Of a stretch of 64,000 nucleotides of DNA, positions 13,175 to 26,117 are shown one piece after another. Positions within the stretch are counted from its first letter, which is position 1, and every line of letters begins with the position of its first letter. Position numbers and translations under genes: made by a program. The DNA comes from Crocodylus rhombifer (lineage: Eukaryota; Chordata; Crocodylia; Crocodylidae). The stretch covers positions 849,248-913,247 of the forward strand of contig JAVSML010024430.1 of NCBI GenBank assembly GCA_038503035.1. Reading direction: 5' to 3'. The notes below the pieces were generated by a model, which saw nothing but the letters and a program-made list of their open reading frames with translations, had not been told where the DNA came from and did not search any database.

Positions 13175-13310
13175 CACCTAAAAAAAGTAGGCTGTCACCT
13201 ATGAAAGCTTTTGCCTCTCTGAACCAGTTAATCTCCAAGGTATCAACCCACCTTAACTTCTGCCTACCTTCAAACTAGCATGGCTAACTCTCTCTACAGT
13301 TTCCTGGAGA
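13175..13310 (+). repeat. Interspersed repeat with stem-loop core, copy 2
   Basis: Contains a GTAGG/CCTAT stem (13187-13191 with 13198-13202) followed by GAAAGCTTTTGCCTCTCTG. It ends with a ctagcatggctaactctc block like other copies of this repeat type. The expected CTGAAGA before the stem is eroded to CCTAAAA. Confidence 0.5.
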
Positions 13311-13386
13311 GCACAATTTTGTGTCTTCAGTCCGTAGGCATGCCTTTCTATTGCAAGGTCTAAGCAAGGACATTAGTCCCATAGGT

Positions 13387-13644
13387 CAGTGATTCTCAAC
13401 CAGAGTGCCGGGACCTCCTGGGCTTCCACCAGGTCTTTTGAAGGGTGCCACAAGGAGATAAGCTAAGCAAAGAAGCACAGGCTCAGGCTTGTCCCTTCCT
13501 GGACAGTCTTCCACCTGTAGTGCCTGGCCTCTCTGCAAGGAGGTAAACACTGTAATATATCAATTTGTTTTTGAAATTGAATGCCACTCAATTCCTGAAA
13601 GTTATGAAGGGGTGCCTTGAGTCCAAAAATGCTGAGAACCATTG
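13387..13644 (+). mobile_element. Short hAT-like element with 8-bp duplication
   Basis: The left end is CAGTGATTCTCAACC and the right end in reverse is CAATGGTTCTCAGCA. The flanks ccataggt (13379-13386) and ctgtaggt (13645-13652) match at 6 of 8 bases. This is the MER58/Charlie style of hAT end. Confidence 0.7.
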
Positions 13645-14152
13645 CTGTAGGTAGTGGAGAACAGGCAAAGCTTTTGTACTTCGCAATTCTTTTACTCTAT
13701 CAGTAGCAATTCTCACTTATCTAACAAGTTCGTTCATCTGTAGAGTAATAAGCCAGTGAGTGACTGTGGGGAGGAAACTCAGAGAAGCTGGAAGAAGCAA
13801 ATCTTCAACTCCTCTTTCAGGACAGAATAGGGGATCATAGCAAGCTGGCACCTATGAGAGGTCATAGGTCCCTGTCACTCTACTGCTGTGCACTAGATGT
13901 TAAAACTGATCCTGTACAGGTTGTCAGATTATCAATTAAAAACACTATAGTGGTCACTCTACTTTGAGGAACACTGACCAATGCTGACCAACAGGGAAAT
14001 GATCTCCAACATAGGCTACTGGTAGGGGGTGCACAAGGGTGCACATGCCCCCCCTGACAGGGCTGCTGCCATCAGCAGCTTCTGCAGGTGCCCCCCCAGG
14101 TTCAGGAGGCACCAGTCACTCATGATCTCCAGCCTCCCTCCATGTTCTAGGT

Positions 14153-14561
14153 CACGGGTGTAAAACATATGGCTTGTGAGCCAGATCCGGCCTGTAAAAC
14201 TATTTCATCTGGCCAACAAGTTACCCAAAGTTGGGGGGCATGGCTGGTGGAGTATGACCTGCTGCAAAATTTCAGGGTCCCTGGCCCCAGTGAAAATTGT
14301 GATCAGTGACAGAGGGGTGAGTGAGGGCTGTTCAGATACAGCCCTTGCCTCACTGCCATCTGTCCCCTACTAGCACTGCCATCCTCTCCCCACCTGTGCA
14401 GCTGCCCAGTCCACACTGCCACTCACCCTTGGATCCATATCACTGGCCCCAAACCTAGACCCACCACAACTGCTGTGAGGTCCACAGATCTGGTCATGGA
14501 GGAGCCCCCCACCTCTGGTCTGGATCCAGCTCAGGGCCTTGGGGTGAGTTTGATATCCCTG
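14153..14561 (+). mobile_element. Short hAT-like element
   Basis: The left end CACGGGTGTAAAACATATGG and the right end in reverse (CAGGGATATCAAACTCACCC) form terminal inverted repeats. The internal GAGCCAGATCCGGCC words are shared with the copy at 44163. The flanks ttctaggt and ctttaagt are weakly alike. Confidence 0.6.
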
Positions 14562-14569
14562 CTTTAAGT

Positions 14570-15444
14570 TTTTTCCCCTTCTGAAGTATCAATGTTGGCT
14601 ATGCACAGAGGTACTTAGCGGACCAATGGTCTAATCTGTTAGGATTGCATTCCTCTGTGTATGACTAGCCTGTTTGCTGCACTTACCCATGGAAAGTCAA
14701 AGCCATCACCTTCTCATGTGGTTCAAATTTAAGACCTGCTATTCTAAATGCCTCACGAGCTTATGGACACCAGGGAAAAAAAGACAAGCCATGACTTGCA
14801 TCAACATAATCTACTACAGCAAAACTGCTGACTGCTTTAAATATTTAGTGACACGCAAGTGGAAGTGAAAACAGGTATTTCAATAGGGCAGAATCAGTGT
14901 GAGACTTACAATGCAGGGTACCAAGAGCCGAAAAACCCAGCTCTTCTTTGAAAAGACAATGGAACGCATACAATTCTACTGAAGTCAGGCTCCTGAGGGG
15001 TGGGCGGAGAAGGAGTCTCTTTGTTTGCTGGCTTGCACAGAACATCGTTCAAAGACTCTGCTAAATGGAAGTATTGGTATTTTATTTTTAAATACATTTC
15101 ATGGAAATTGTTTTTTCAACCTAATGGGAGCCATCAGCCTCAGCAGGTTGTGACAGCTATTGGCAGGAGAAGGTTGCAACCTAACTCCCTGCTCTGGAGC
15201 ATTTTAGGAAAAAAAAGTTCAAGGTAGAAGAAAGAATCATTGTATTTCCTTAGGGCCACTGAAAAAAACTGTTTTTCACAATGTTTTCCTGTTTCATGTC
15301 CAGTTCTACCACTGCCCTTGCATCTCATGATTAGGGAATTTTTCCTCCCTTATTCTCCAAATTAGTTTCCCACCTACAATCCTAATTTCAACCTATTACT
15401 CCTATTTACGCCCCTTTGTACCTCATCACATTTTAAGAGAGAGT
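14570..15444. other. No gene recognised
   Basis: Non-coding sequence with nothing I can name. Confidence 0.4.
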
Positions 15445-16160
15445 GGGCGCATCTATACAAGATGTTTACTGCAGACAGAGCTGTCCCTAGGGTACAGTGA
15501 ATTGGGGGAACCTCCCTGTGCCCCACACTTGGGGTGCCCATGGAGCCGGGTAGAGCAGCTGCGGCCCCTCCTGTGAGGCCCGCCTGGAGCTGGTGGCTCA
15601 GCCCCACGCTTCAGAAGAAGCACAGAGATTCCCCCCCCTTTGCAGGGGTACCATGGCCCCCGCACAGTGTTAAGGGGGACCCTGCACAGGCTGATATGCC
15701 CCAGGCCCTACACTTCCCTAGGGTCAGCTCCAACTGCAGAGCTGCCTAATTACCTCCACAGTAAAGTCTCCACATCCACACATGCAGCCCTATTAGGCTG
15801 CAGTAAACTAAAGAAGTCTGCTGTAGGTTAGTACTTGTATTTACAAGTACTATCTTATGGCAGAATTATTTACTGCACCAGAATGTGTGTATAGATGCTG
15901 ACAAGGCTGGCTGGGGTACGGGCTGCTTGCTGGCTAGCCCTGCACTGGAGCACCCTTGTGCCCCAGTCAGTCCCTCCACAGCATGTTGGGATGGGCTGGA
16001 GCAGCCATGGACTGGCAGGCTGATCCCTAAGCCCAACCCAGCTCTCAACTTGCTGCAGTCCCATGTGCACATGTAAATGTGGCTCCCAGGAGCAATAAGT
16101 TCTGGCACGATGTGTGTTGGAGTTTATTGTTTTGCATTAATTGCATGTGTAGACACACCC
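15445..16160 (+). mobile_element. DNA-transposon-like element with TCTACA ends
   Basis: The left end GGGCGCATCTATACAAGATG matches the right end in reverse (GGGTGTGTCTACACATGCAA). The interior contains words shared with 46330-46580 (for example the ttgtgccccag block). No target duplication was seen. The family could be Harbinger or hAT; I cannot decide. Confidence 0.5.
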
Positions 16161-19100
16161 AATATTAAGCATTCAAAAACACCTGCATGATTTAGGGACC
16201 CAAGTACCCTTTTCAGAATGGATTTAGGCATTTGCTGTCTGAGCTGGAGTGAAAGTCAATGACTAACGACAAATCTGTTTTTCAGTCACAGCATTTACTT
16301 CAGTGTAGAGTTTGCTTTATACCAAGTGGCTGTCTGTCTCGTGCTGAGTTCTGTGCTGCTCCACCTTCATCTACCCTTCCAAAGAAGCAGGGTACAGGTA
16401 TCGCAAGTCATACCTCACCCATGATTGTTTACTTATATGGAAAACAATAAATTTTAAATCCTGTTAATACTATTTAGCAGCCTCCTCTCTAGGAAGTTTC
16501 AGCAAATACAAATAATAGTTTGGGGACCAATGCAGTAAATACTTCTTTATTTATGGTTTCTATACCCTAATCTTGAAGAGAATGATGCACATGCTTGACT
16601 TCCCACACATATAATCCTCTTTACATCCTGCAATTTCTTACATGCATGCCTTTATAGGATGGAGGATCCTAGTTTTGACTTCTTGTTAGTCTGCCAAAGT
16701 CTTGGAATATTTTCTTTAGACATGGGAAAATTGCTATAATTATATCTGTGTTATTATAATGTAAATATCATGGAAGTGGTTTTATAGTAATTTAAAACAA
16801 TTTTAAAGGCACATAAATCAAAGTCACTTTGAAACAACAGGAACTTAGCATCCAGCTAATACACACATATGAAATTCAGGGCTTGCAAATGCAATTTCTC
16901 CACAATTGTTTGTTAATGTTTATGTACCGTGTTTCAGTTCTGTGTAAACTTAGGAGATGAGTTCAGACAACTTGGGAGGAAATAGTGTTTGTAAGTGTAG
17001 GAAAGATAATAGATTCTTATTCAAACACACGACAGAAAGGGTAGCATATGGGAGGCTACCTGTAGCATACTCTTACCTTTCTGGCATCAAAGCATAGCCT
17101 TGTCTGTCTGCCCTCTCTCTTAGGCAATTTCATGATTTGCTACAGTTTAGCCATCCAGCCAGACTACAAAGGCTTCCCTTCTTCAGTTTTGTACTCAGGA
17201 TACACTCAAGGCCCTTCGCAAACCACAGCCTTGGCTTGTGTTGATACACAGTTAATCAATAGCACAAGTAACGTGTAGTCAATGGGCAGAATAACCTGCC
17301 CTGCCTTACAAACTGCACAAAGGGACATTTCTCCTATTTTCTCTGAAAGTCCCAGCTGTGTACCCAAACAGAAGTCACCTCTCAGTTTATAGTTCAAGCC
17401 CTCTCTGCCTCATTTGCCCACAACCTCTTTCTTTACTTGCTTCATCCCTTTTTCCAGGGGCCATCAAGAACTTACTTGTCTTCATACCTCATGTCCAAAA
17501 CATTCCCAGCTTCCATAACAAACCCCTGGCACAGAGGGGTTTGTTATATATGCCCTGCCATTTCTTCCCAGCATGCTCTACTGTTTCAGCCCACAGGTGC
17601 AGGGGACTTGCACTACCCCCTCCAATCCTTGCAAACTTCATGCACTAGCATGCACCGGTATGAAACTGAATCAGACCCAGGGCTGTGCTGGACCAGTAGG
17701 GTTCCTTAACAGACCATTGCACACTCTGGTATATAGCATTTAGAATCACAATAGTTTACAAGATATTAAAAAAACAATATTAAAAAGGGGATTTTTGCCT
17801 TTCTATGGCCAGAGTGTTCTTTTCATAGAAGGGCCATCTGACCGCAACTTCCATTTTCACAAGCAGCTCACTGACTTCAGAATCTAAACCAGCACATCTG
17901 TAAACTTCCTAAATTTCCAGGACTGAACTCAGACCAGGCATGCTAAGCAGAGACTTCTACTGTTTGAGCTGTAAACCTAACTGCATTAGTTCACAGAAAG
18001 CTGTCCTCTCAAAATGGGAGATGGACCAGGCAATGGGTCTACTCCTCTCAGCCCATCAGTAGAAAGTACTTCTGACCCATTTGCTGCTCCAGAGAAACAG
18101 GACAGGCTACTGGGCCACATGCCAAATCTGAAAAGAAAGCCAAGCCAGGATTCTCTTGACTATTTCTTTCTCATCTTTTCTTCCTTCCAACCTACAGATG
18201 CTTGGTAGCTCCCAGCCATTTCCATTACAGTGTCTGCAGCTTTGGTGGCAGGGGGGCTTAGTCTGAGAATATTCTTGCCCATTCACTATGTACTGGCAAA
18301 ATTTTCCCCAGGAAGACAAGCCAAAGAGGAAAAATGATGATTTGCAACTGGTTAGGGAAACTAGATAGGGGAGTCATTACCAACCTGGTATATAATATAA
18401 TGTGTCTATGGTTTATTAATGTGCTGTTTGTGAGTGAGGTATACAGCTTGGTTGCTAATAGAGTGTTTAAAATTTATGTTGACATTAGCCTACTAATAAT
18501 GTATTCAGAAACAGTAAAATATCTCACCCTCACAGTAAAATATTGGACCCTCCCTCCAATAAGACAGTAGCTTTGAAAGCTCTGTCTGCTGTGGCAAGCT
18601 CAGACTTCCCAATGATGCTCATTTTCCGTGGTCTTGCTGCTTCATACATTACCTCTCACATATTGCATGCGAGGAAACCCTCCATCTTTTTCACTTTAAT
18701 CTTCAAAACTCACCCAAACTACGTTTGTTTGTTGAAGCCTGTGTATTGTGTCACATTCAGGCTCCATTACTTTGGCATTGCAGCATGTATAGATTTGCAG
18801 TCCTAGATCAGATTGGTGTTTTGGACCCAATGTACACTGAACCAATGGAAACATTTCCACTGAATTTGTTGGTTTTTGTACCAGGACTTGGCTTCTTATT
18901 TCTAAGATGTCAGAGGCAGCAAAGGGCCAAGTGACTGGAAAAGAGGGAAATATCTTCCAGACTACAAGATTTAGGAGGGACCTGAACAGACTTGCGGATT
19001 AGTGTTTTGTAAATTCCTTTTGAGATCTCCGATATCTCCGTTCTAATCCTCAAAGGGAACTTACAAAACATCTTTTGTAAATGAAGCTGTGAACTTCACT

Positions 19101-19179
19101 TAATAAATCTACTGGATACAAAAAATCATGGACTACATAGAGACATTAGATTTATGACACATTACAATCTGCCTGACAT
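16161..19179. other. No gene recognised
   Basis: AT-rich non-coding sequence, presumably TMEM86A intron 1. I looked here for the missing first coding exon (ATG, about seven codons, then a phase-0 donor) and did not find a convincing one. Confidence 0.4.
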
Positions 19180-19775
19180 CTGATTCACCAAGTACCTGCC
19201 TGACCTGACCTCTTACATTCTTCCCCCCCTTTTCTCCCCTCCTCTCCCCTACTTTTATGCCCTTTGCCCTGATTTCCAACTATTTCTGTTTTTTTACCTT
19301 ATATTATTACCACTGTAGCATTTCTCTTCGGCTTCCCCCCGTGGTTTTCTTCCCTTCTTTAGCTCGTTTTTCTAATTTTACCTATTTATATGATCACTGA
19401 CATCCTGTCACACTAAGCTTCTCTCATTCCCGTTTTCCTGATCTCCTACTATTTCCTTTTCCACAGACAGCCTCTTTTCTACCTTGTATTTTATCATTAT
19501 ATGTTTCCCTTTGGCCTCCCTCACCACCCTTGCTTTCCCCTCCCTTACCTGCTTTACCTTTTGTCTTTCTAATTTCTACCTATTTACATTCTCACTGACA
19601 CCCTGCCACACTTTTAGCTTCTCATTCCTTGGAGTCTCAGAACAGCAGACTCCCCAGGCCTGAAGAAGGGTGACTGCACCTGAAAGCTTGCCAAGAACTT
19701 TTTTCCAACTACTCCTCTTTTATTAGACCAACTATCACATCTACTCAAAAAACACCTTTCCTGCCAACACAGCTA
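19180..19775 (+). repeat. Interspersed repeat with stem-loop core, copy 3 (longest)
   Basis: A long pyrimidine-rich element ending in the same block as 4995-5212. It contains CTGAAGA (19660-19666), a GGGTG/CACCT stem and GAAAGCTT. Its body has an internal duplication about 200 bases apart: the CTAATTT...CTACCTATTTA...TCACTGACA block near 19370 recurs near 19570. Confidence 0.65.
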
Positions 19776-20196
19776 CAACTAGAGACCTAGTGAAATAAAT
19801 AAAAATACTAACAGAAATTATAGAGAGATCAGGCCCTGTATAGGTTTTTTTTTTTCCAGTGAGAGAAATAGATCATTTAATGCTGCCTTAGAAAACAGAA
19901 GGAAATCTGCTTCTTCCCTCTGGTCTCCATCCCAACTCACCAACCAACTAGATTCCATATCTCTATTTGGCAGAGAGCTCAGGAAAGCTCCAAGACAGAA
20001 CTGGAAAAAGCAACTGGAAAGTATGTTCAAGTTCAAGGACATTTGGGTTCAGTGTGTGGGTGCTGCTAGAGAGAATGCTTTTAATTAGAACGGAAGGAGC
20101 CTCTCAGAATCAAGACAGCAGTTTTACTCTGTGGTTTATGGTGCTGCAGGCTTTAACAGACCTAGTGATTTTCCTTGTTTTGATTGTTTTTTCCAG

Positions 20197-20461
20197 GTGA
20201 AGAGTGAAGGCCCAAAACTGGTGCCTTTTTTTAAAGCCACTTGTGTCTATTTTGTCCTCTGGCATCCAACTTCCAGCCCTTCCTGGTTCAGTGCCCTCAT
20301 CAAGTGTCTGCCCATCTTCTGCTTATGGGTTTTTCTGCTGGCACATGGGATCAATTTCCTAATTGCACATCGAAGTGCCAACAGGATCTTGGCTGGATTA
20401 ATATTCTCATCAGTAGGGGATGCCTTCCTCATCTGGCAGGAGCAAGGTTACTTCATTCATG
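20197..20461 (+). CDS. TMEM86A: TMEM86A exon 2 (lysoplasmalogenase, YhhN family)
   Basis: This internal exon encodes about 88 residues, starting VKSEGPKLVPFFKATCVYF and ending GYFIHG. The acceptor is ttttttccag before GTGAAG and the donor is G/gtaagc, leaving phase 1, which joins the exon at 26118 exactly. TMEM86 proteins are multi-pass membrane proteins that hydrolyse the vinyl ether bond of lysoplasmalogens; TMEM86A is reported in endoplasmic reticulum-type membranes. Visible here are hydrophobic segments around ATCVYFVLW, CLPIFCLWVFLLAHG and ILAGLIFSSVGDAFLIW. The polar GDAF motif inside a membrane segment is conserved in the family and probably forms part of the active site (inference). 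The codon before VKS lies in a short first coding exon that I could not find. TMEM86B is the alternative; the VKSEGPKLVPFFK start and the neighbouring IGSF22 favour TMEM86A. Confidence 0.93.
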
Positions 20462-20579
20462 GTAAGCAATGTGCCAGTCCTAAAGGAATGAAATGGTAAC
20501 TGGGCCATCACATTATTTAGTTCTGGATTGCTGGGTCATATACAGTGTTTATACATGTGCTCCAGGATGCTAGGGGTGG

Positions 20580-20860
20580 GGAAGGAGGGGCAGTGCTTTA
20601 ATTAGAGTGGCTCAGAGAGCTAATTAAAGTGCCCAGAGCATCTATCAGTGTCCCTGTAGTGAAAAATACCAGTAGGGGAGCTTTAAAGCACTCATTTGAA
20701 CATTAGTTAACTAAAGCTTGTTGGAGGCACTTTAACTAAAGCTCATCAATTAACAGAGTCTGCTCCAATGCATTGCAATTACAGTGCATCAGAGCAGTGT
20801 CAACATACAGGTATAGGCACCCATAGTTTCATTATTCATCCAGTATTAACTTAAGCAAGG
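20580..20860. repeat. Decayed palindromic repeat
   Basis: Multiple ctttaattaga, ctaattaaagtg, ttaactaaagct and ctttaactaaagctc words occur in both orientations. They resemble those in the hairpin at 46947-47065, so a common element family is likely. Confidence 0.4.
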
Positions 20861-20861
20861 T

Positions 20862-22620
20862 GAGAGACTTATCCCTTGCATAAAGCCATTGCAATTAGAA
20901 GAGTCTTGTCATGGATGATTGCCCCTAAACACTTCTGCTTCCTCATTCTGATCTGACAGCAAATTGGTGTCCAGGTCAGGCAGATGACTACATATGCCAG
21001 GGGTCACTTGCTGGTTATCACCTGGGCTGGCAGGAGTAACATTCAGGGAAAAAGAAAAGGAAGTTCCCCATGACATTCAGCCCTGAGCATCTAGCTGGTC
21101 CGTGAAGGGTATTCAGTCAGTCTTCCTATTCAGAGATCACAGCTAAACTGTACATCATACAGCTCCCACTATAATGCAGAGAAGCCAAGGGGAGTCCCAT
21201 GCTTGGAGGTGAAAGTGGGTGCTAGAAGCCATGACATCAAAAGCCTAGCCCTAGCTGAAGATTAGCTGATGTGAATCAGTCAGCCCAAGATGATTTTGCA
21301 AGACAGTTTTGAGGCTAACAAGCAGGAGTGTCTTGAGGGTGACTATGAGAACCCCTGGCAGAAAGAAAGGATTGATTTCTTTCTTTCCTGTCCCACTTAA
21401 GACAGTGAGGAGGTTACCCTGAGGTGCTCATCTTGGTGGAAGTTGTATTGTATGTTGGGAAGCTGTTCCCCAGAGTCCAAGTGTGCCCACTGGATCTATA
21501 CTTTTGCTAGCTGCACCAGACCTCTAATCCTACTCATAGCAATGGACACAAATGTTACCCCCATGTTGTGCCCCACTGGTACTTGTTTCTCACTAACTGG
21601 CCCCATCTGTGCTCCCAGGCACTAGCTCACCTTATGGGTATTAACTGTGGCCTCCAGCCACCCCCAGGCCTTAATCTTGATTCATTCACTGTGTCCTCTA
21701 GCCCCATCTGTCTGCATCACTCAGCATACAAGGCCCTATTTATTTCTCTAGGCTCCTGGACCCGTCTTAGCTCCATCCCCTCTACCTAAGCCTTGGCTAT
21801 GAGCCTCTTGACCTAAGCCTAGCCTTTCTCTCCTTTTCCCCACCTCAGCTCAGGCCTATGTCCTCTTAGCCACAGCATATCTGTATCTCAATTCAGCCTT
21901 TGGCATCTTGGCTTTACTCTAACCTGGCATCCAACCCTCCAGACTTCAGGCCCTTCTCCTTGCAGGCCTAGAGACACAGGAGGCCCCAGGTACCCCACCA
22001 CATGATCCTCTGTCTACCTCTACAGCCACAAGCTAGTTCTTTGGTCACAAGCAGACATCAGCCACCTGTTTCCAACCAATATGCTTGAAGTTCCTCTGAG
22101 TCACTGTGCTGCTACAAGACCCTCATCCCTACTCTCTAGATCCCTACCAACCCTTTGCATACCTCATCTAGCTTGCAGCTTGCTCCTAGACGGCCTAAGC
22201 TAGCAGAGACATCTCTTCTTACAGCACTCAGAACCCTACTGCCTCAGGAACCCAAATTATATCCTCCAAGTGCCACCTTTTCCAGGTAGGTGTGCTCCTG
22301 ACTGGCCGCAGGTTTGCTCTTTCCACTTAATGAGCAACAGGCTGCTGTTTTCCTAACTGTGTTGTCTTTGTTTCCCTCCTACCTAGCTTGAGCTCCTGCC
22401 TGTTGCCTGGCATCTAGCTCCTGAGTCATTACTTGCATCCATATAGCTCTCTGGCTAGCTACTCTCCTAGAGGGAGCACTTACTCATCTGCCTGCAGACC
22501 TTCCCACTGCACTTTCCTTCTTATAGTAACAAGAGCCTCTGGCTCCCTGTTATCCTGCCTATATTCTATAAAGAGAATGCTACATGGCAAAACCCCCCCT
22601 CCGAAAAACCCAAAAACTAC
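20862..22620. other. TMEM86A intron 2, no feature recognised
   Basis: Lies between the two coding exons. Pyrimidine-rich sequence from about 21440 to 22420 gives open frames but no protein signature. Confidence 0.5.
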
Positions 22621-22621
22621 A

Positions 22622-23226
22622 TGCCAAGAATGTTTTGAGAAACTTAGCTCAGTGTCAGAGGAGGCACAACAAAATTGTGGGCAGTCAGGACCTAATAATT
22701 TAGATCCCAATGCTTTTCACCTTCAGCAATGCTCCCTTTAGCTTCAGAAAGCCAGGGCAAATCATGAGTTTTTGATTCCTTCATTTAATTGGACTGACAG
22801 AATTCCTGAAATCAATATCCAGCAGCCCAGTTGCTTCAAACACTCCATTGACTGCAGCTGCTGACAACTGCACTGGGAAAATGCAGTGAAATGAGGCAGC
22901 CTCTCCTATTCAGGATGTTTTCAGGCTTGAATGGTGGAGACTTCTGTCCCACTGTCCCAAACAGGTCAATGTTTTATCTTTTCTGGCATACTCCTGAGCT
23001 CAGATTCTTTCAGGAAGGGGAAGAATTTGAGATGCCAACTATGAAAAACCAAATGCCATGAATCTAGCTTCAATGCTGCTCTTTAAGGGCTTATCCACAG
23101 CCCATTAAAATTCAACAGAAAGATGTTTACTCATTTCAGTGGGCTTTGGATTATGTCCTAATTGCCCACAATTTTGTTGTGCCTCCTTGATACTGAGCTG
23201 AGTTTCTCAAAACATTCTTGGCACGT
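22622..23226. repeat. Long inverted repeat in TMEM86A intron 2
   Basis: About 63 bases at 22624-22686 are repeated in inverse at 23161-23224 with only a few differences (TGCCAAGAATGTTTTGAGAA at the outer end). Weaker pairing continues inward for another 15-20 bases. The spacer is about 475 bases. It could be a non-autonomous DNA element with long terminal inverted repeats. Confidence 0.75.
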
Positions 23227-23802
23227 GGCTCTCTGTTATTTTACAGCCTTGATCTGATCTGGGGGTCCACCTCTCAGCTAGCCAGGATATACCTGAGAGC
23301 TGTCTCCTAGTGAACAAAATGGAAGGGGCAGTGTCATCAACCTCCCCCCCACCAACACCTGCTTGCTGGTTGAGAACTGCTGCTTTGGGGGATTTAGACA
23401 CATTTTTTTCCCCATTAAGTTACATAAAATGTGTATATAATATTCCTATGAAGTATTATATACTGTGAAAATATCAGCTTTCATATTGAGTTTTTTTCAC
23501 AGGCTGATGTTAAACATTTGGCCTTTTGAGTTACCTTAGCAATCTTGAATACTAGTGAAGGATACAACTGACAGATTTGAGCTCCAGGCACTTACTGACA
23601 AGATATACACCAGAATCTTTGCCCTCCTCTAAAAAAAATACATTTTCTCCTTGTTTAAAGCTAATATGTTAGAGCTGAAATAGTCCAAATTTTGACACTG
23701 TTCTTTAAGGACATTTCAAATTTAAGTATCAAATAAAAAGAAATGTTAACCAAATTTTGTTTCCAACCCCATTAATATAGCTTTCAGTCTGAAAAAAGAG
23801 AG

Positions 23803-24774
23803 TTTTGGAGCTGGTTTTCTATGAATAATTTTGAGAAGAGTTTACTAAAGGGCATTTGTTTGTGATTTTCATAGGGAAGTGAAAGCCCTGACGACTTATT
23901 TTTGATCTGATATCTTTTTTCCCCCCTCTTCTGCTCTTTCAATCAGCTAATAGAAAAGAGCTTTGCAGGTAGCTTCCTCTTATATGTAGTAGATATTTGG
24001 TAACTGTAAAGTTCATCTTACTTGATGATAGACATTTTAAAACAATTCAAACAATGTAAGCAGGGAATGACATAAAAAGCAGACAAGTCACTTGACATGA
24101 GGTTGGAGCCTCCTCTATTGGGAAAGGTCAGGCAAGGTAGCCAAGTCAGTTGCTTGTGCTGCAAGTGGTCCATAATGAAATGGGAAGAAGAACAAAAAGA
24201 TGCAGAGGGAAAAGGCTGAATTGGCTGGAAATTTGTATTTGCAGAGCTTGGTTGGGAAGGCTTGTCTGAGTAAGGGCTCTGTCCAAGTATGAGCGTGTAA
24301 TCTGCAAGCCTTTCAATTACAGAATTAATGTATACATTTTCCAGTAGTTAAGATTTTCTCTTCTTTTATCTATTTTCTGGCCTTTAGCCACTCCCACTCC
24401 AAAATGAGCTTTTTGGAAGCAGCTTATCTCTTGTCTGTGTCTAACTCAGAATGTATCAGAAACCTCTTCCTCTCTCTGATTCTCCTTTTATTGTTCTCCT
24501 TTTTTCTTGTTTCCTCCTCCATTATTTACTTTAGCAGAACCAAACCAGTAGGGTCAGTAGGATTATACCAGGGATACATTTGACATATTGTCTCATCCTT
24601 TACTTTTACTGACGCGTGACTTTTTCTTCTCCTGGCACTTCATAGGTATCTGTTTCATTTCCATGGCTCTTCCTCTACTGTCATGTCAGAAAGCTGCCTG
24701 TGTCACAAAGGGTTTTGGAGCTAGTATTCTAGGAATAGCTAAAGGCCATTTGTTTGTGATTTTTATGGGAAAAT
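23803..24774 (+). repeat. Two direct copies of a short repeat
   Basis: The block at 23803-23880 (TTTTGGAGCTGGTTTTCTAT through GGGCATTTGTTTGTGATTTT) recurs at 24713-24774 with one deletion of about 18 bases. Both lie in TMEM86A intron 2, about 910 bases apart. Confidence 0.7.
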
Positions 24775-26117
24775 ATTTCAGTTTCATTGAGTTTTCCCTC
24801 AGCCCCCCACAACTTTCCATGAACAATACCCATCTAGTCCTTCCTTGCCTTCCCCACAGGTTTGTTTTCTAACTTGATGTTTTCAACTTGATGTTATTTT
24901 CTTTAATCCTACCCCTGGCTTTTCTACGTAATGTCAGTAAACCCTTTGGAAAAGAAACCTCTCCTGACATCTGCTTGGAAGTATTCTCACATTCCTTAAT
25001 TTCATATAGGCCTTTATGGTGTTTTCCCATTTGATGTAGAACAAATAATTTTTCTTCCAGCTTCTTGGTAGTTTCCCTGGTCCCTACATTTAACTCCTGG
25101 AATTTTTTTCACTTTCTGTTCCCCAAATTACTTTGGTTATTCTCCTTTGCACTTCTCTTTTACCTCCTTCGCTTTTTCCATATCATTCATCTTCTTCAGT
25201 GCCTTGCTTTCTGCATGTGGTGTCTGACGTACCTCTCTCTGTACATCTTCCATTCTGTGTATGGCAGTGCTGCAGTGGCTTGGTAGGACATAGAAACACT
25301 CATGGTGGAACTTCATTCTGATGTTCACCAAAGGTGAAGACACCTCCCTCTGACTGAGATGCTTCAGTACAGTGTTTTGGCATATGGTTGTAATAAACAT
25401 GTACAGCAAACCTCTCACTGCTATTTTAGTGACTACGGAGTCCCTACTCCCCTGGTACCATAACATAGTGATCTGCTTTTCAGTCAATGGCCTGCTGCAT
25501 TAGATTGCAGCTGATTCAGATTCTTTTCACTGTTCAATTCTTAGTGTGCAGGCCTAAAATCTCATGTCTGAAAGACTACCTTTTTTCTTCTCTATACATA
25601 ATTGCAGAGGTATAATGACCAGGGCCTACACCCTGAGTGGCAGCAGGGGTGATGGTAGGGGCTGGACTGGTTGCAGAGGTGGCTACCAGTTCTGCACCTC
25701 CTCTAAAAGGACACCTGAGTCTGATGTCTTGGTATCTGGTGTCTTGGTCACCCACCGCTCATTTTGCTACTGGATAATTCATGTATGGGGATTACAAAGG
25801 AGGTTATCAAAGAGAGGATTTCACTTCCTGTGACTATAGGTACTCAGGTCATTTCTGAAGGAAGCATTTTGTCTGGTAAGGATGGCCTTCTCTACAGGCA
25901 ACTCTGTATTAAGATTATTCTTTTGAAGAAAAGGGTTCAGATTTTCAAAACATTACAGTGGGAATTTTACTGCTAGGAGCTGACTGAGACTTCATCATAA
26001 ATAATGAACCCTATACATTCCCACCTTTCCTCCATTGGGTTCCTGATTGTGATGGGGTAATGTTTGCTTGTCACTCTGATTAAAGCTCACAGTCACTGTG
26101 ACAATGTCTCTTTCCAG
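24775..26117. other. End of TMEM86A intron 2
   Basis: Pyrimidine-rich non-coding sequence running to the acceptor tttccag before 26118. No repeat was named. Confidence 0.5.

Noticed and set aside
25137..25487. A minus-strand open frame of 116 codons
   Set aside because: It arises from pyrimidine-rich intron sequence inside TMEM86A and has no homology that I recognise.
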